A stretch of DNA of 21,647 nucleotides from an uncultured Veillonellaceae bacterium (GTDB lineage Bacteria > Bacillota > Negativicutes > Veillonellales > Dialisteraceae): assembly GCA_958439155.1 (NCBI GenBank), contig CAUBUJ010000010.1, positions 1 to 21,647 on the forward strand, given 5' to 3'. This document shows positions 14,199-21,647 of the stretch, piece by piece (positions within the stretch are counted from its first letter, which is position 1; the number at the start of each line of letters is the position of its first letter). The position numbers and the translations under genes are program-made. Below the pieces are notes generated by a model. That model saw only the letters and a program-made list of their open reading frames with translations. It had not been told where the DNA came from and did no database searches.

Positions 14199-15923
14199 TC
14201 AGTCTTTCTTATTTTTCTTCTGCGCTTCATAGAGCTGGAAGTACTTGCCGCCCCGAGCGAGAAGCGATTCATGGGTGCCTTCTTCGAGAATCTGCCCATG
14301 ATCGAGGACAATGATGCGGTCCGCATTCCGCACCGTAGAGAGGCGGTGGGCAATGATGATAGTGGTCCTGTCTTTGGAGAGCGCGTCCAGCGTTTCCTGG
14401 ATCTGCTCTTCCGTCTGCGTATCGAGGGAAGACGTGGCTTCATCGAGAATGACCACCGGCGGGTTCTTCAGGAAGACTCGGGCAATGGCAATGCGCTGCT
14501 TCTGTCCGCCGGAGAGCTTCACACCGCGCTCGCCCACTTTCGTGTCGTAGCCCTTGGGCAGTTCCTGGATGAACTGGTCTGCCGCAGCCATCCGGGCAGC
14601 GCTCTGGATCTCCTCCATCGAGGCCCCTTCCCTGCCGTAGGCGATGTTTTCCGCGATGGAATCAGAGAAAAGGAACACATCCTGCTGGACGATGCCGATT
14701 TGCCTGCGCAGATCCCGCTGGGCATAGTCTTTCACATCGTGCCCGTCAATGGTAATCTTCCCTGTGGTGGGATCATAGAAGCGGAGCAGCAGGGAAACGA
14801 GGGTGCTCTTCCCCGCGCCGGTTTCCCCTACAAATGCGGTGGTGCTCCCTGCCTTGATGGTAAAGTCCAGATCTTTCAGGATGAGACGGCCCGGATCGTA
14901 GCCGAAGCTCATATGATCAAATCCGATCTCCCCTTTGAGCGACGTGCACGGCACCGGATGGGCCGGATCCGTAATGGACGGCTTCGTGCGCATGATTTCC
15001 TCGAAGCGCCGGAGCCCTGCCATGCCGCGCTGGTAAATTTCCGCCAGAATGGTGAGACGGAAGACAGGCTTCATGAAAATATTGACATACAGCAGGAACG
15101 CCACCAGGTCGGAGAAAGCAAGCTCTCCCTGGGCGATCATCAGGCCTCCGGCGAGAAGAACCGCGATATTGATCACATTGGTGAAAAGGTTCATCCCCGA
15201 GCCGAAAGCGGCGACCAGTTTGTATGAGGCGCACCGCGTATCCCGAAGCTCATCGCTTTTCTTTTCAAACCGGGCGAGCTCATACGGCTCCTGGGCAAAG
15301 GCTTTCGTGAGGCGGATGCCGGAGAGACTTTCTTCCGCGCGGGCGCTGATCTCCCCCATTTTCACCCGGTTCCGGCGGAAGGCTTTCTTCATGCGCTGGT
15401 TCGTATCCACCGTCTGGATGGATTTAATAATGAGAAGGATCCCGATGAGCAGGGCCAGCTGCCAGTTCATATAGACCATGATCGCCAGGGTCCCTGCCAT
15501 GGTGACACCGCAGATGAGGAAATCATTGGGTCCCCGGAAGGAAAGCTCACTCATTTCCGTGATGTCACTGGTAATGCGGGACAAAAGCTGTCCTGTTTTT
15601 TCATTATCAAAATAATGAAAGGAAAGAGATTCCAAATGGGCGAAAATATCGCGGCGCATATCATGCTCAATGCCGGCGCTCATCACATGGCCATAGTAAG
15701 CCACGGCGTACTGCATAATAAAATTGGCCCCATACAGCGCAAGGAGCAGAATACAGCCGGTCCATAGCGCTTCCAGATCTTTTTCAGGGAGCACCCGGTT
15801 GATGATATCCCGCACCACCACAGGAAATACCAGATCCAGCGCGGATGTGATAAAGGTACCGATAATCACCCCGGCAAGGATCATTTGGTAATTCTTATAA
15901 TAATGCATCAAATGCTTGATCAT
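14199..15923 (-). CDS. ABC exporter, half-transporter of the MsbA/BmrA type
   Basis: Protein of 574 residues, the usual size for a half-transporter that works as a dimer. The N-terminal part (about 1-310) contains six predicted membrane segments, starting at about residues 12-33. The nucleotide-binding domain has Walker A GETGAGKS (366-373), signature LSGGQ (470-474), Walker B VVILDE (490-495) and switch histidine H526. Homologues export lipids, drugs or peptides; the substrate cannot be read. AAGGA lies 6 nt before ATG at 15923. A 72-nt gap separates it from the beta-propeller gene, and a TTTCTAT/ATAGAAA hairpin just upstream of its ribosome binding site may affect translation. Only one exporter gene is present, so a homodimer is likely. 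Confidence 0.9.
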   Translation of the reverse strand: MIKHLMHYYKNYQMILAGVIIGTFITSALDLVFPVVVRDIINRVLPEKDLEALWTGCILLLALYGANFIMQYAVAYYGHVMSAGIEHDMRRDIFAHLESLSFHYFDNEKTGQLLSRITSDITEMSELSFRGPNDFLICGVTMAGTLAIMVYMNWQLALLIGILLIIKSIQTVDTNQRMKKAFRRNRVKMGEISARAEESLSGIRLTKAFAQEPYELARFEKKSDELRDTRCASYKLVAAFGSGMNLFTNVINIAVLLAGGLMIAQGELAFSDLVAFLLYVNIFMKPVFRLTILAEIYQRGMAGLRRFEEIMRTKPSITDPAHPVPCTSLKGEIGFDHMSFGYDPGRLILKDLDFTIKAGSTTAFVGETGAGKSTLVSLLLRFYDPTTGKITIDGHDVKDYAQRDLRRQIGIVQQDVFLFSDSIAENIAYGREGASMEEIQSAARMAAADQFIQELPKGYDTKVGERGVKLSGGQKQRIAIARVFLKNPPVVILDEATSSLDTQTEEQIQETLDALSKDRTTIIIAHRLSTVRNADRIIVLDHGQILEEGTHESLLARGGKYFQLYEAQKKNKKD

Positions 15924-15995
15924 CGCATTTCCTTTCTATAGAAGAACCATAGAAACGGCAAAAATGAAAAAAGAAAGGGAGCACCGGGCCGCGGC

Positions 15996-17390
15996 TTACT
16001 TCAGATCCCACAAATGGAGGCGGTACGCGCCGAGGAGACTGCCTTCCGGTGTCACCGCAGGCACTTCAATCCCTGCCATGCGCCTCCCGTCAGCGGAGAT
16101 GGCGATGGACTGCACCGGGCCCGCTGTGTGGAAGAAAGAAATTTCCTTTCCGCCCGACAGATCCACTGCCGCCGCGCCATGGACTTTGTAATTGTGGGTC
16201 CGCACATTCCGCCCCACCGCAAGAGCCGCCCGGCCGCCGCCGAAGTCCATTTCCTCAATCTCCCCGCCGGCCTGGTACTTCCACAGAAAATCTCCGTTCA
16301 AACGGAAAAAGAACATGGTATTGCTCGAAGGATGGAGCACCGGCGACGGGGTCTGCCAGTTTTCCCTGGTAAATGTATTGATCGTGCCGAACACGACGCC
16401 CCCGCTCACAACATACGCGTCCCGCCCGGCCGCATTGATCCAGGAACCGGCCGCTTTCTCCGCGCCGGACACAGGACGCATCCAGAGAAGTTTTCCCGTA
16501 TTGTCGAAAAGGAAGGCCCTGCCGTCGCTCGCCATGGCGGTGAGGTACTGGCCGTCTGGGGAGAAATTCGGCCCGTTCCGCATGGTGGTGCTGGCGAACT
16601 GAGGCGCCGCCGGAATGACGGTGCTTCCCGCTTCCGTCCCATCCGCGAGATGGAGCAGGTAGATATTCTTATTGTACCGCAGCGTACTTAAATTGTCATA
16701 ATTGCTGGTCCCGAAAGCGAGAAGCCCCGCCTTCGTGCTCACCGTATTCCACGCAGGCCAGCAGTCCATATTTTCCTTCTCCGGATACCGCCATAATTCC
16801 GTCCCGTCTTTGTCAAAAGCAAGGATCCGAGCGATATAGAGGCGGCTCCCGTCAGGGGCCAGGGAGAAACGGAAGAACGCGGCGTACACATGGCCGTTCT
16901 CATCCACAGAAATATGAACCGGCGCCGGCATGGACCGGATGGACAGATCCCGGCCAATCACAGAGGCGCCGGAGAACTGCCACAGAATATCCCCTTTCTC
17001 CGCGTCGATGGCGTAAAGATTCCCTTCGGCGCTGCTCTCCCCGGCGTAGATGGTACCGCCGTCAGCGCTCACTGCCAGCGCCTTGATGTGGCCTGTGCCG
17101 AGGGGATGCATCCATTTCTGCCGCCCTTCCTCATCGAAATGGAAAAGCTCTCCCCGTTCCGTACCGACGATCCATCCCCTGTCCCTCGCGGTATAGCGGA
17201 CGACGCCGCCGGCAAACCCCATGCGGTCATAATTCTGCCCTGCCAGATCCCCGAGAGAAATGGCGGTTCCCTCTTCCATTTCCTGTTTTTGAAAGATCTG
17301 CCACGGCGTCCTCGAGGAGGTGAGCCAGAAGAGCGCCGCCAGAGACAGCGCGAGAAGCAGAAAAATCACAGCACTTTTTATGCGGCTCAT
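15996..17390 (-). CDS. membrane-anchored PQQ-like beta-propeller protein
   Basis: Protein of 464 residues. Residues 5-24 form one hydrophobic segment (KSAVIFLLLALSLAALFWLT) after a short basic start, so it is a signal anchor or uncleaved signal with the rest outside. The remainder repeats a pattern of about 40-60 residues with G-D/E-x-x-W-K/R-like turns, e.g. GELFHFDEEGRQKWMHPLG, GNLYAIDAEKGDILWQF, GRAFLFDNTGKLLWMRPV, matching PQQ-binding-like or WD-type propeller blades. No methanol-dehydrogenase-type catalytic residues are visible, so binding or scaffolding is more likely. GGAGG lies 6 nt before ATG at 17390; an upstream in-frame start at 17408 would overlap that site. It follows ecfT by 69 nt. 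Partner and ligand are unknown. Confidence 0.8.
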   Translation of the reverse strand: MSRIKSAVIFLLLALSLAALFWLTSSRTPWQIFQKQEMEEGTAISLGDLAGQNYDRMGFAGGVVRYTARDRGWIVGTERGELFHFDEEGRQKWMHPLGTGHIKALAVSADGGTIYAGESSAEGNLYAIDAEKGDILWQFSGASVIGRDLSIRSMPAPVHISVDENGHVYAAFFRFSLAPDGSRLYIARILAFDKDGTELWRYPEKENMDCWPAWNTVSTKAGLLAFGTSNYDNLSTLRYNKNIYLLHLADGTEAGSTVIPAAPQFASTTMRNGPNFSPDGQYLTAMASDGRAFLFDNTGKLLWMRPVSGAEKAAGSWINAAGRDAYVVSGGVVFGTINTFTRENWQTPSPVLHPSSNTMFFFRLNGDFLWKYQAGGEIEEMDFGGGRAALAVGRNVRTHNYKVHGAAAVDLSGGKEISFFHTAGPVQSIAISADGRRMAGIEVPAVTPEGSLLGAYRLHLWDLK

Positions 17391-17459
17391 AAGAAACCTC
17401 CCTTCCATCTGCGGAAATACAACAGAGGAAAATGGTCACTCCCCAGGCGGGGCCTTTTG

Positions 17460-18332
17460 CTACAAGTACAATTTGGTCCAGTCATAGACCCAGCGGAAGA
17501 CGCCGAAATAGAGCCCCTGTTCCGAAAGGGCATACAAAATTTTCCCCGTCCCGACAGCAAGACAGAGAAGGAGCACCGCGGCGCAGCTGTATTTTTCCTG
17601 CCGTCTCCAGGGCTCCCCCTTCTTTTCCTTCGCCAGAAAAAGGCCGCGGCTCACTACGGAGAGGGAGAGCGTCTGGGACCGGCGGAGACACCGCGCGAGA
17701 AGGGGCTTGATGATATAAGGCAGATACCGGATAGTGCCACTCCGGCCGCTTCTTGTGCGGGACCGGAGGCGGAGCGCCGTCACCACCTCCCCTGCTTCTG
17801 CCGCGAGAACAGGGAAGAAACGGAGTGCCGTCACCAGCATGAATGCCGCCTGCGGCGAGAGATGCCATGCAGTGAGTCCTTTTAAAAGCTGCCGCGGGTC
17901 GCTGCCCCAGCAGAGGAGAAGCCCCATGGCAAGGAGCGAGGCGGAGCGCATCCCCTGAACCGCTCCGTAAATGATCCCTTCCCGGTAAATAAAGAGTCCG
18001 CCCGTCACATAGCCAAGAAGGGGAAACTCCGGGGAAATGAGCGTCGCCACTGGCGTTTTCGGATTCTGCGCGAAGAAAAGCGCCTGGCTTGCGATAGATC
18101 CCCACAGGGCCAGAAGCACAAAGAGAGCAAGGACCCGCCATTTCTGAAACGAAGTGCCTGCAAAAATATGCACTGCGAGAGAAAAAGCAAAGAGATAGAA
18201 AAGCGTCCTCGGATTGTCAATCAGAATAACCAGGACGGAAAAAAGGAAGAGCATGGACAGCTTCGTCCGTCCATCCAGCCGGGCAAACCAGGAATCACCG
18301 GACGCCCCTTCCCACACATCCCGCATGGACAT
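17460..18332 (-). CDS. ecfT: ECF transporter transmembrane component EcfT
   Basis: Protein of 290 residues. EcfT is the shared membrane subunit that links the ABC ATPases to a substrate-binding S component. The sequence shows hydrophobic segments near 26-38, 43-58, 66-87, 108-141 and 249-266, and the C-terminal cytoplasmic coupling region with the usual basic helices: ALRLRSRTR (186-194) and the SRG motif (228-230) that contact the ATPases. Start ATG 18332 is supported by a long AGGAGGTGAT site; it overlaps the end of the EcfA gene by 38 nt. Length is slightly above typical. Confidence 0.85.
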   Translation of the reverse strand: MSMRDVWEGASGDSWFARLDGRTKLSMLFLFSVLVILIDNPRTLFYLFAFSLAVHIFAGTSFQKWRVLALFVLLALWGSIASQALFFAQNPKTPVATLISPEFPLLGYVTGGLFIYREGIIYGAVQGMRSASLLAMGLLLCWGSDPRQLLKGLTAWHLSPQAAFMLVTALRFFPVLAAEAGEVVTALRLRSRTRSGRSGTIRYLPYIIKPLLARCLRRSQTLSLSVVSRGLFLAKEKKGEPWRRQEKYSCAAVLLLCLAVGTGKILYALSEQGLYFGVFRWVYDWTKLYL

Positions 18333-19953
18333 GGCGCATCACCTCCTCCACTGTAATGCACGGCTCGATGCCGAGTTTTTCGGAAAGGGCCAGCATGGGC
18401 GGCGCGGAGAGACCACCTGCCGACAGAAGCGCCCTATTCCCCAGCACGTCCCGCGGCGTGCCCTGCCCAATGATCCGTCCCCCTGCCATGAGGAAGACTT
18501 CGCCCGCGATTTCCGACGCGAGCTCCGTGTCATGGGTCACAAGAAGCACCGTCCGCCCCTCAGCCGCTGCCATAAGGAGGAGCCGCTTGATTTCAGACAA
18601 ACTTTTCTGGTCCTGCCCGGTGGTAGGCTCATCAAGCAGGAGGAGCCAGTTATCCCGCCGGGCCAGCATGGCCCCCAGCACCGCCCGGAGACGCTGCCCC
18701 TTGCTGAGGGCAAGAGGGAAATCCCGGCGGTAATGGGCGAGATGCAGATCATGGAGGAGCCGGTCCAGCCCTTCCTCGGTGAGATCCGGATTGTTCCACT
18801 TCATTTCCTCTGCCACTGTATCAGTGAGAAGCATCAGGTCCGCTTCCTGCCGCATGTAGCCTACATGCCAGAAACGGCCTTCCATAGGACGGCCCTTGAG
18901 GAAAAGCGTTCCTTTCTCTGCTTTTTCGAGACCACTCAAAAGATTGAGGAAGGTTGACTTCCCTGCGCCGTTAAATCCCATAAGCGCATGGATTTTCCCT
19001 TTCTCAAGGGTCATGGAAATGTGATGGAGCGTCTCTTCCCCGCTCCCCGGGTAAGTATAGGACAGATCCCGCACCTCCAGGAGAGGTGTCCCCGGCGCTG
19101 TCTTTTCATGAGGAATGGCAGAAACGAAAGAAATCCCTGCCTCTCTGATTTCTTCCGCTGTCTTTTCTACGCTGGAAGAAAGGACAGGAAGGCCCAGCTC
19201 CCGTCCAAGGCGCACCGTCTGCGGCTCCCGGAGGCCGTACTGGTCAGAAGAGCCGATAGCGCGCCACGCCTCTTCGGTGGGTCCGTCGTAGATAAAATGC
19301 CCTTCGTACATCACGGCGAGGCGCGGAAAGTACGGTGCCAGCTCATTCACCCGGTGCTCCACCACGAGGATGGTCATCCCCTCTTCCCGGTTCAGCCGCT
19401 GGAGCAGACAGAGAAAATCCTGCACCCCCTGGGGATTCATCTGGCTCACCGGCTCGTCCAGGATGAGAAGCTTTGGATGGGTCACAAGGACCGCTGCGAG
19501 AGCCAGACGCTGCCGCTGTCCGCCGGAAAGGGCATGGATGCTGTGACCGGCCAGGGCGGAAAGACCTGTTTTCGCAAGGGCCCGCTCCACCTCCCGGCGG
19601 ATCACCGCAGGAGAAGCGCCCCTGTTTTCCAGAGAAAAAGCAGCCTCATCCCATACGGTCATGGCGAAAAGCTGGTCATCCGGCGTCTGGTACACCGTCC
19701 CCGCCAGAAGACCAATCGTTTCTGCGGTCATATCCGCCGTATTCTCCCCGCCGAGGAAAATGGAACCGGAAGTTTCCGCCTCTTCCCGGGACAGAAGGCC
19801 TGTGACCGCCTTGATGAGCGTAGACTTCCCGCAGCCGGAACGGCCCGCGATAAGCACCATTTCCCCTTCCCTGATGGAAAGATCCACCCCTGTCAGAGTT
19901 GGTTTCTTTCTCTGCCTGTACCGGCAGGAAAACTGTTCCACAGAAAGCATCAT
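18295..19953 (-). CDS. ECF transporter ATPase with two fused ABC domains
   Basis: Protein of 552 residues made of two ABC ATPase domains in one chain, so it can serve alone as the EcfA1-EcfA2 pair. Domain 1 (about 1-220): Walker A GRSGCGKS (37-44), the ECF-like YQTPDDQLF Q-loop (88-96), LSGGQ (142-146), E167 and H200. Domain 2 (about 291-510): Walker A GFNGAGKS (326-333), Q369, a deviating signature LSKGQ (416-420), E442 and H474. Both catalytic glutamates are kept. The start overlaps the upstream stop by four bases (ATGA), with AGGTG 8 nt before. Downstream is ecfT. Fused EcfA proteins are known in other ECF systems. Confidence 0.88.
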   Translation of the reverse strand: MMLSVEQFSCRYRQRKKPTLTGVDLSIREGEMVLIAGRSGCGKSTLIKAVTGLLSREEAETSGSIFLGGENTADMTAETIGLLAGTVYQTPDDQLFAMTVWDEAAFSLENRGASPAVIRREVERALAKTGLSALAGHSIHALSGGQRQRLALAAVLVTHPKLLILDEPVSQMNPQGVQDFLCLLQRLNREEGMTILVVEHRVNELAPYFPRLAVMYEGHFIYDGPTEEAWRAIGSSDQYGLREPQTVRLGRELGLPVLSSSVEKTAEEIREAGISFVSAIPHEKTAPGTPLLEVRDLSYTYPGSGEETLHHISMTLEKGKIHALMGFNGAGKSTFLNLLSGLEKAEKGTLFLKGRPMEGRFWHVGYMRQEADLMLLTDTVAEEMKWNNPDLTEEGLDRLLHDLHLAHYRRDFPLALSKGQRLRAVLGAMLARRDNWLLLLDEPTTGQDQKSLSEIKRLLLMAAAEGRTVLLVTHDTELASEIAGEVFLMAGGRIIGQGTPRDVLGNRALLSAGGLSAPPMLALSEKLGIEPCITVEEVMRHVHAGCVGRGVR

Positions 19954-21560
19954 TGTCCCATCACCTGCCGCAGCCTTTCCCCGATGCGGATCCCGAGCCA
20001 ACTTCCGATGGTGCTGTAAAGAAGGCCATTCACCACCGCGTAAAGACCGATGAACCAGTCCGCGTAATAGAGACGGTAGAAGAACATGATCTGCTCCAGA
20101 TTGATAAAGGTAATTCCCATGTCGGCGAGACCCATGAGGACGCACACAAAAACTTTATATGCGCCGGCGATTTCCTTTTTTCTGTAGAAGCTGGACAGAT
20201 ACAGCGCCGTTTCCACAATGGCGATGTACACGGCGTAATTCAGCACCGCTACCGGCGTGAACCGGCCGAAAAGGAGCCCTGCCAGCAGCCATTTCATCAC
20301 AAAGAAAAGCGCCGCCGTGCCGGGCCGCCGGAGCAGCATGAGAAGCGCCATCAGGAGCAGGTACTGAAGCACCCCGGAGAGAAGCCCTGTAGCCAGACCG
20401 GCGAAAGGCCCAAGAATCACATGAAGGAAATCCCCGAAAAGCGTCACCGGCACCACCACGCCGCCAAAAGCAAGCGCCGCGAAAAGGGCCACCGAAATAT
20501 CCCCGCCGGCGCCGATCCGCCGGATGCACCGGTTGAGACGGCGCAGGGAAAAGAGCACCGCCAGAAGGCAGCACAGGGAAAAGCCCAGAATCATGAGCCC
20601 CATCTGTTTCTTCTTCGCCACCGTCACCGGCGTCTCCGTGGTGCGCTCCGTATCTCCGTCGCCGATGGCAATGCGGAGAAAATAATCTCCTTCTTCCAAA
20701 ATCTCCGGATCACAGAAGAGAGGAAGCACCGCCGTCTGCACCGTACTTCCCGTCAGGCCGATCACCGCCTCGGCAGCGCCGCTCTCCGATGCGGCAGCGC
20801 CTCCTTCTCCCGGCTGCAGCAGCCCCGGCACCACTGCCCCGGTCCGCCGGTCCCGAAGCTCTGCCTTGAAATGAAGATTCCGCACATCCTTTTTCGGATT
20901 CCGCAGTTCCACGAGCACATAGGTCACCGGCGTATTCCGAAGCGCGTTCCAGTCCGCCCCGCCTTTTCCTGTAAGGCGGCTCCGGATCGTTTCGAGAGTC
21001 CTGTCCTGGATGAAAATCGTATTCTGCGCCTGCCGGTCATCTTTATTGCCGTTCTCATCCACCGGGACTGTCACATTCTGTATATACCAACCAATGGACT
21101 TTTTCCGCCCGGCTTTTCCTGCCGCCTCCCCTGACGTCACCGCAAAAGGCAGATCCACCGTTTTTTCCTCTCCGCCGCTTCTCATGAACACGGAAAAATG
21201 ATAATTTCCTGGAGCCGTATCGTGGAGGATCTTCACAGGAAGGGCATCAAATACATTGCCATACCCTTCCGGCAGGATCCGCTCCGTTTTCGCGGTCCGC
21301 CCATTTTCATCCAGATCCCAACCCTCGCCGGGAGAGACCTGGAAGCCCTCCGGCAGCGTCACCGTTACTTCCGCCGCCTTCGACGGGCCATTGATCTGCT
21401 CTATATTCCAGTACAAAAGCTGGGTGCTTCCGGAAGGCGCCTTCTCCCCCTTGTCCGCGGTGAGAGAATAAGGAAACACCGCCGTCAGCTCCACCGCCCC
21501 CGCCCCATGGGGCCACAAAAAAAGCAGCACCCCTGCCAGGTATATCCAAAATTGTCTCAT
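19950..21560 (-). CDS. predicted ECF S-component-like membrane protein with exported N-terminal domain
   Basis: Protein of 536 residues. Residues 1-22 are a signal peptide (cleavage likely after AGA). Residues about 23-315 form an extracytoplasmic region rich in beta-strand-like and sandwich-type stretches (AEVTVTLPEGFQV, VTYVLVELRNPKKDVRNLHFKAELRDR) like bacterial surface NEW3/DUF11-type domains. Membrane segments follow at about 320-338, 355-375, 380-410, 414-432, 436-458, 466-488 and 500-525. The block GPFAGLATGLLSGVLQYLLL recalls the glycine-rich helices of S components. I chose ATG at 21560 because GAGG lies about 5 nt upstream and a signal peptide follows; the frame stays open to the window edge. 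It overlaps ecfA by four bases. I do not recognise a named family; the S-component call rests on architecture and context. Confidence 0.6.
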   Translation of the reverse strand: MRQFWIYLAGVLLFLWPHGAGAVELTAVFPYSLTADKGEKAPSGSTQLLYWNIEQINGPSKAAEVTVTLPEGFQVSPGEGWDLDENGRTAKTERILPEGYGNVFDALPVKILHDTAPGNYHFSVFMRSGGEEKTVDLPFAVTSGEAAGKAGRKKSIGWYIQNVTVPVDENGNKDDRQAQNTIFIQDRTLETIRSRLTGKGGADWNALRNTPVTYVLVELRNPKKDVRNLHFKAELRDRRTGAVVPGLLQPGEGGAAASESGAAEAVIGLTGSTVQTAVLPLFCDPEILEEGDYFLRIAIGDGDTERTTETPVTVAKKKQMGLMILGFSLCCLLAVLFSLRRLNRCIRRIGAGGDISVALFAALAFGGVVVPVTLFGDFLHVILGPFAGLATGLLSGVLQYLLLMALLMLLRRPGTAALFFVMKWLLAGLLFGRFTPVAVLNYAVYIAIVETALYLSSFYRKKEIAGAYKVFVCVLMGLADMGITFINLEQIMFFYRLYYADWFIGLYAVVNGLLYSTIGSWLGIRIGERLRQVMGQ

Positions 21561-21647
21561 ATCTTCCTCTTCGATATTGACAGCACCAATGATTCCCCTG
21601 CGTTTCCCCACAGAAGGAATTTTTTCTTTATTAAGAATAGCCAATAT
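21561..21647. other. window-edge sequence upstream of the S-component-like gene
   Basis: It holds a short imperfect hairpin (CTGTG/CGCAG around GGGAAA) and an ATTG/CAAT pair before the ribosome binding site. I see no clear promoter or known riboswitch, but the leader is cut by the window edge. An in-frame TTG at 21644 could extend the gene; the signal peptide speaks against it. Confidence 0.4.

Noticed and set aside
19950..21560. Assigning a vitamin or cobalt substrate to the ECF system
   Set aside because: No riboswitch or pathway gene lies next to it, and cobO is more than 10 kb away on the other strand.

Overview
The window looks like a chromosomal stretch from an anaerobic member of the Firmicutes, most likely the Negativicutes (Dialister, Megasphaera or Selenomonas-like). 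This is an inference from gene content and order: a holB-ricT-trmN6 cluster, a thrS gene with a T-box leader followed by infC-rpmI-rplT with a leader terminator, glutamine-dependent NAD synthetase, a corrinoid adenosyltransferase and energy-coupling-factor (ECF) transport genes. The genus is not certain. Protein-coding density is high except in the first 1.3 kb.

Layout. Positions 1-1340 hold no credible gene. They contain decayed intergenic repeats, including a unit of about 200 bp present twice with a 79-bp identical core. Next, on the minus strand, comes an M20-family amidohydrolase with a perfect consensus promoter (2673-2701), then trmN6, ricT and holB, which form one operon read from about 5550 downwards. 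On the plus strand follow nadE, a cobO-type adenosyltransferase and a PTS enzyme I, separated by hairpins and short leaders. The plus-strand block meets the minus-strand block at about 10.1 kb, where there are two terminators.

From 10.2 kb to the right edge every gene is on the minus strand. Read in the direction of transcription, the order is: a secreted/membrane protein that looks like an ECF substrate-binding (S) component with a large exported N-terminal domain; a double-ABC EcfA; EcfT; a membrane-anchored beta-propeller protein; an ABC exporter; a T-box-controlled threonyl-tRNA synthetase with a translationally coupled HutP-family RNA-binding-type protein; and then infC-rpmI-rplT from its own consensus promoter and leader terminator. 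infC appears to start at a non-canonical AUA codon.

How they work together. The 14.2-21.6 kb part is the most unusual. The three ECF-type genes overlap, so they form one unit, and the beta-propeller follows closely. The exported domain plus the propeller suggest an importer with an extracytoplasmic capture or sensing part; its substrate cannot be read from the sequence. The thrS-hutP-like pair is the second interesting point: a relative of a ligand-dependent RNA antiterminator sits in an operon already controlled by tRNA sensing. The rest is housekeeping: replication clamp loader, tRNA and ribosome genes, NAD synthesis and corrinoid activation.
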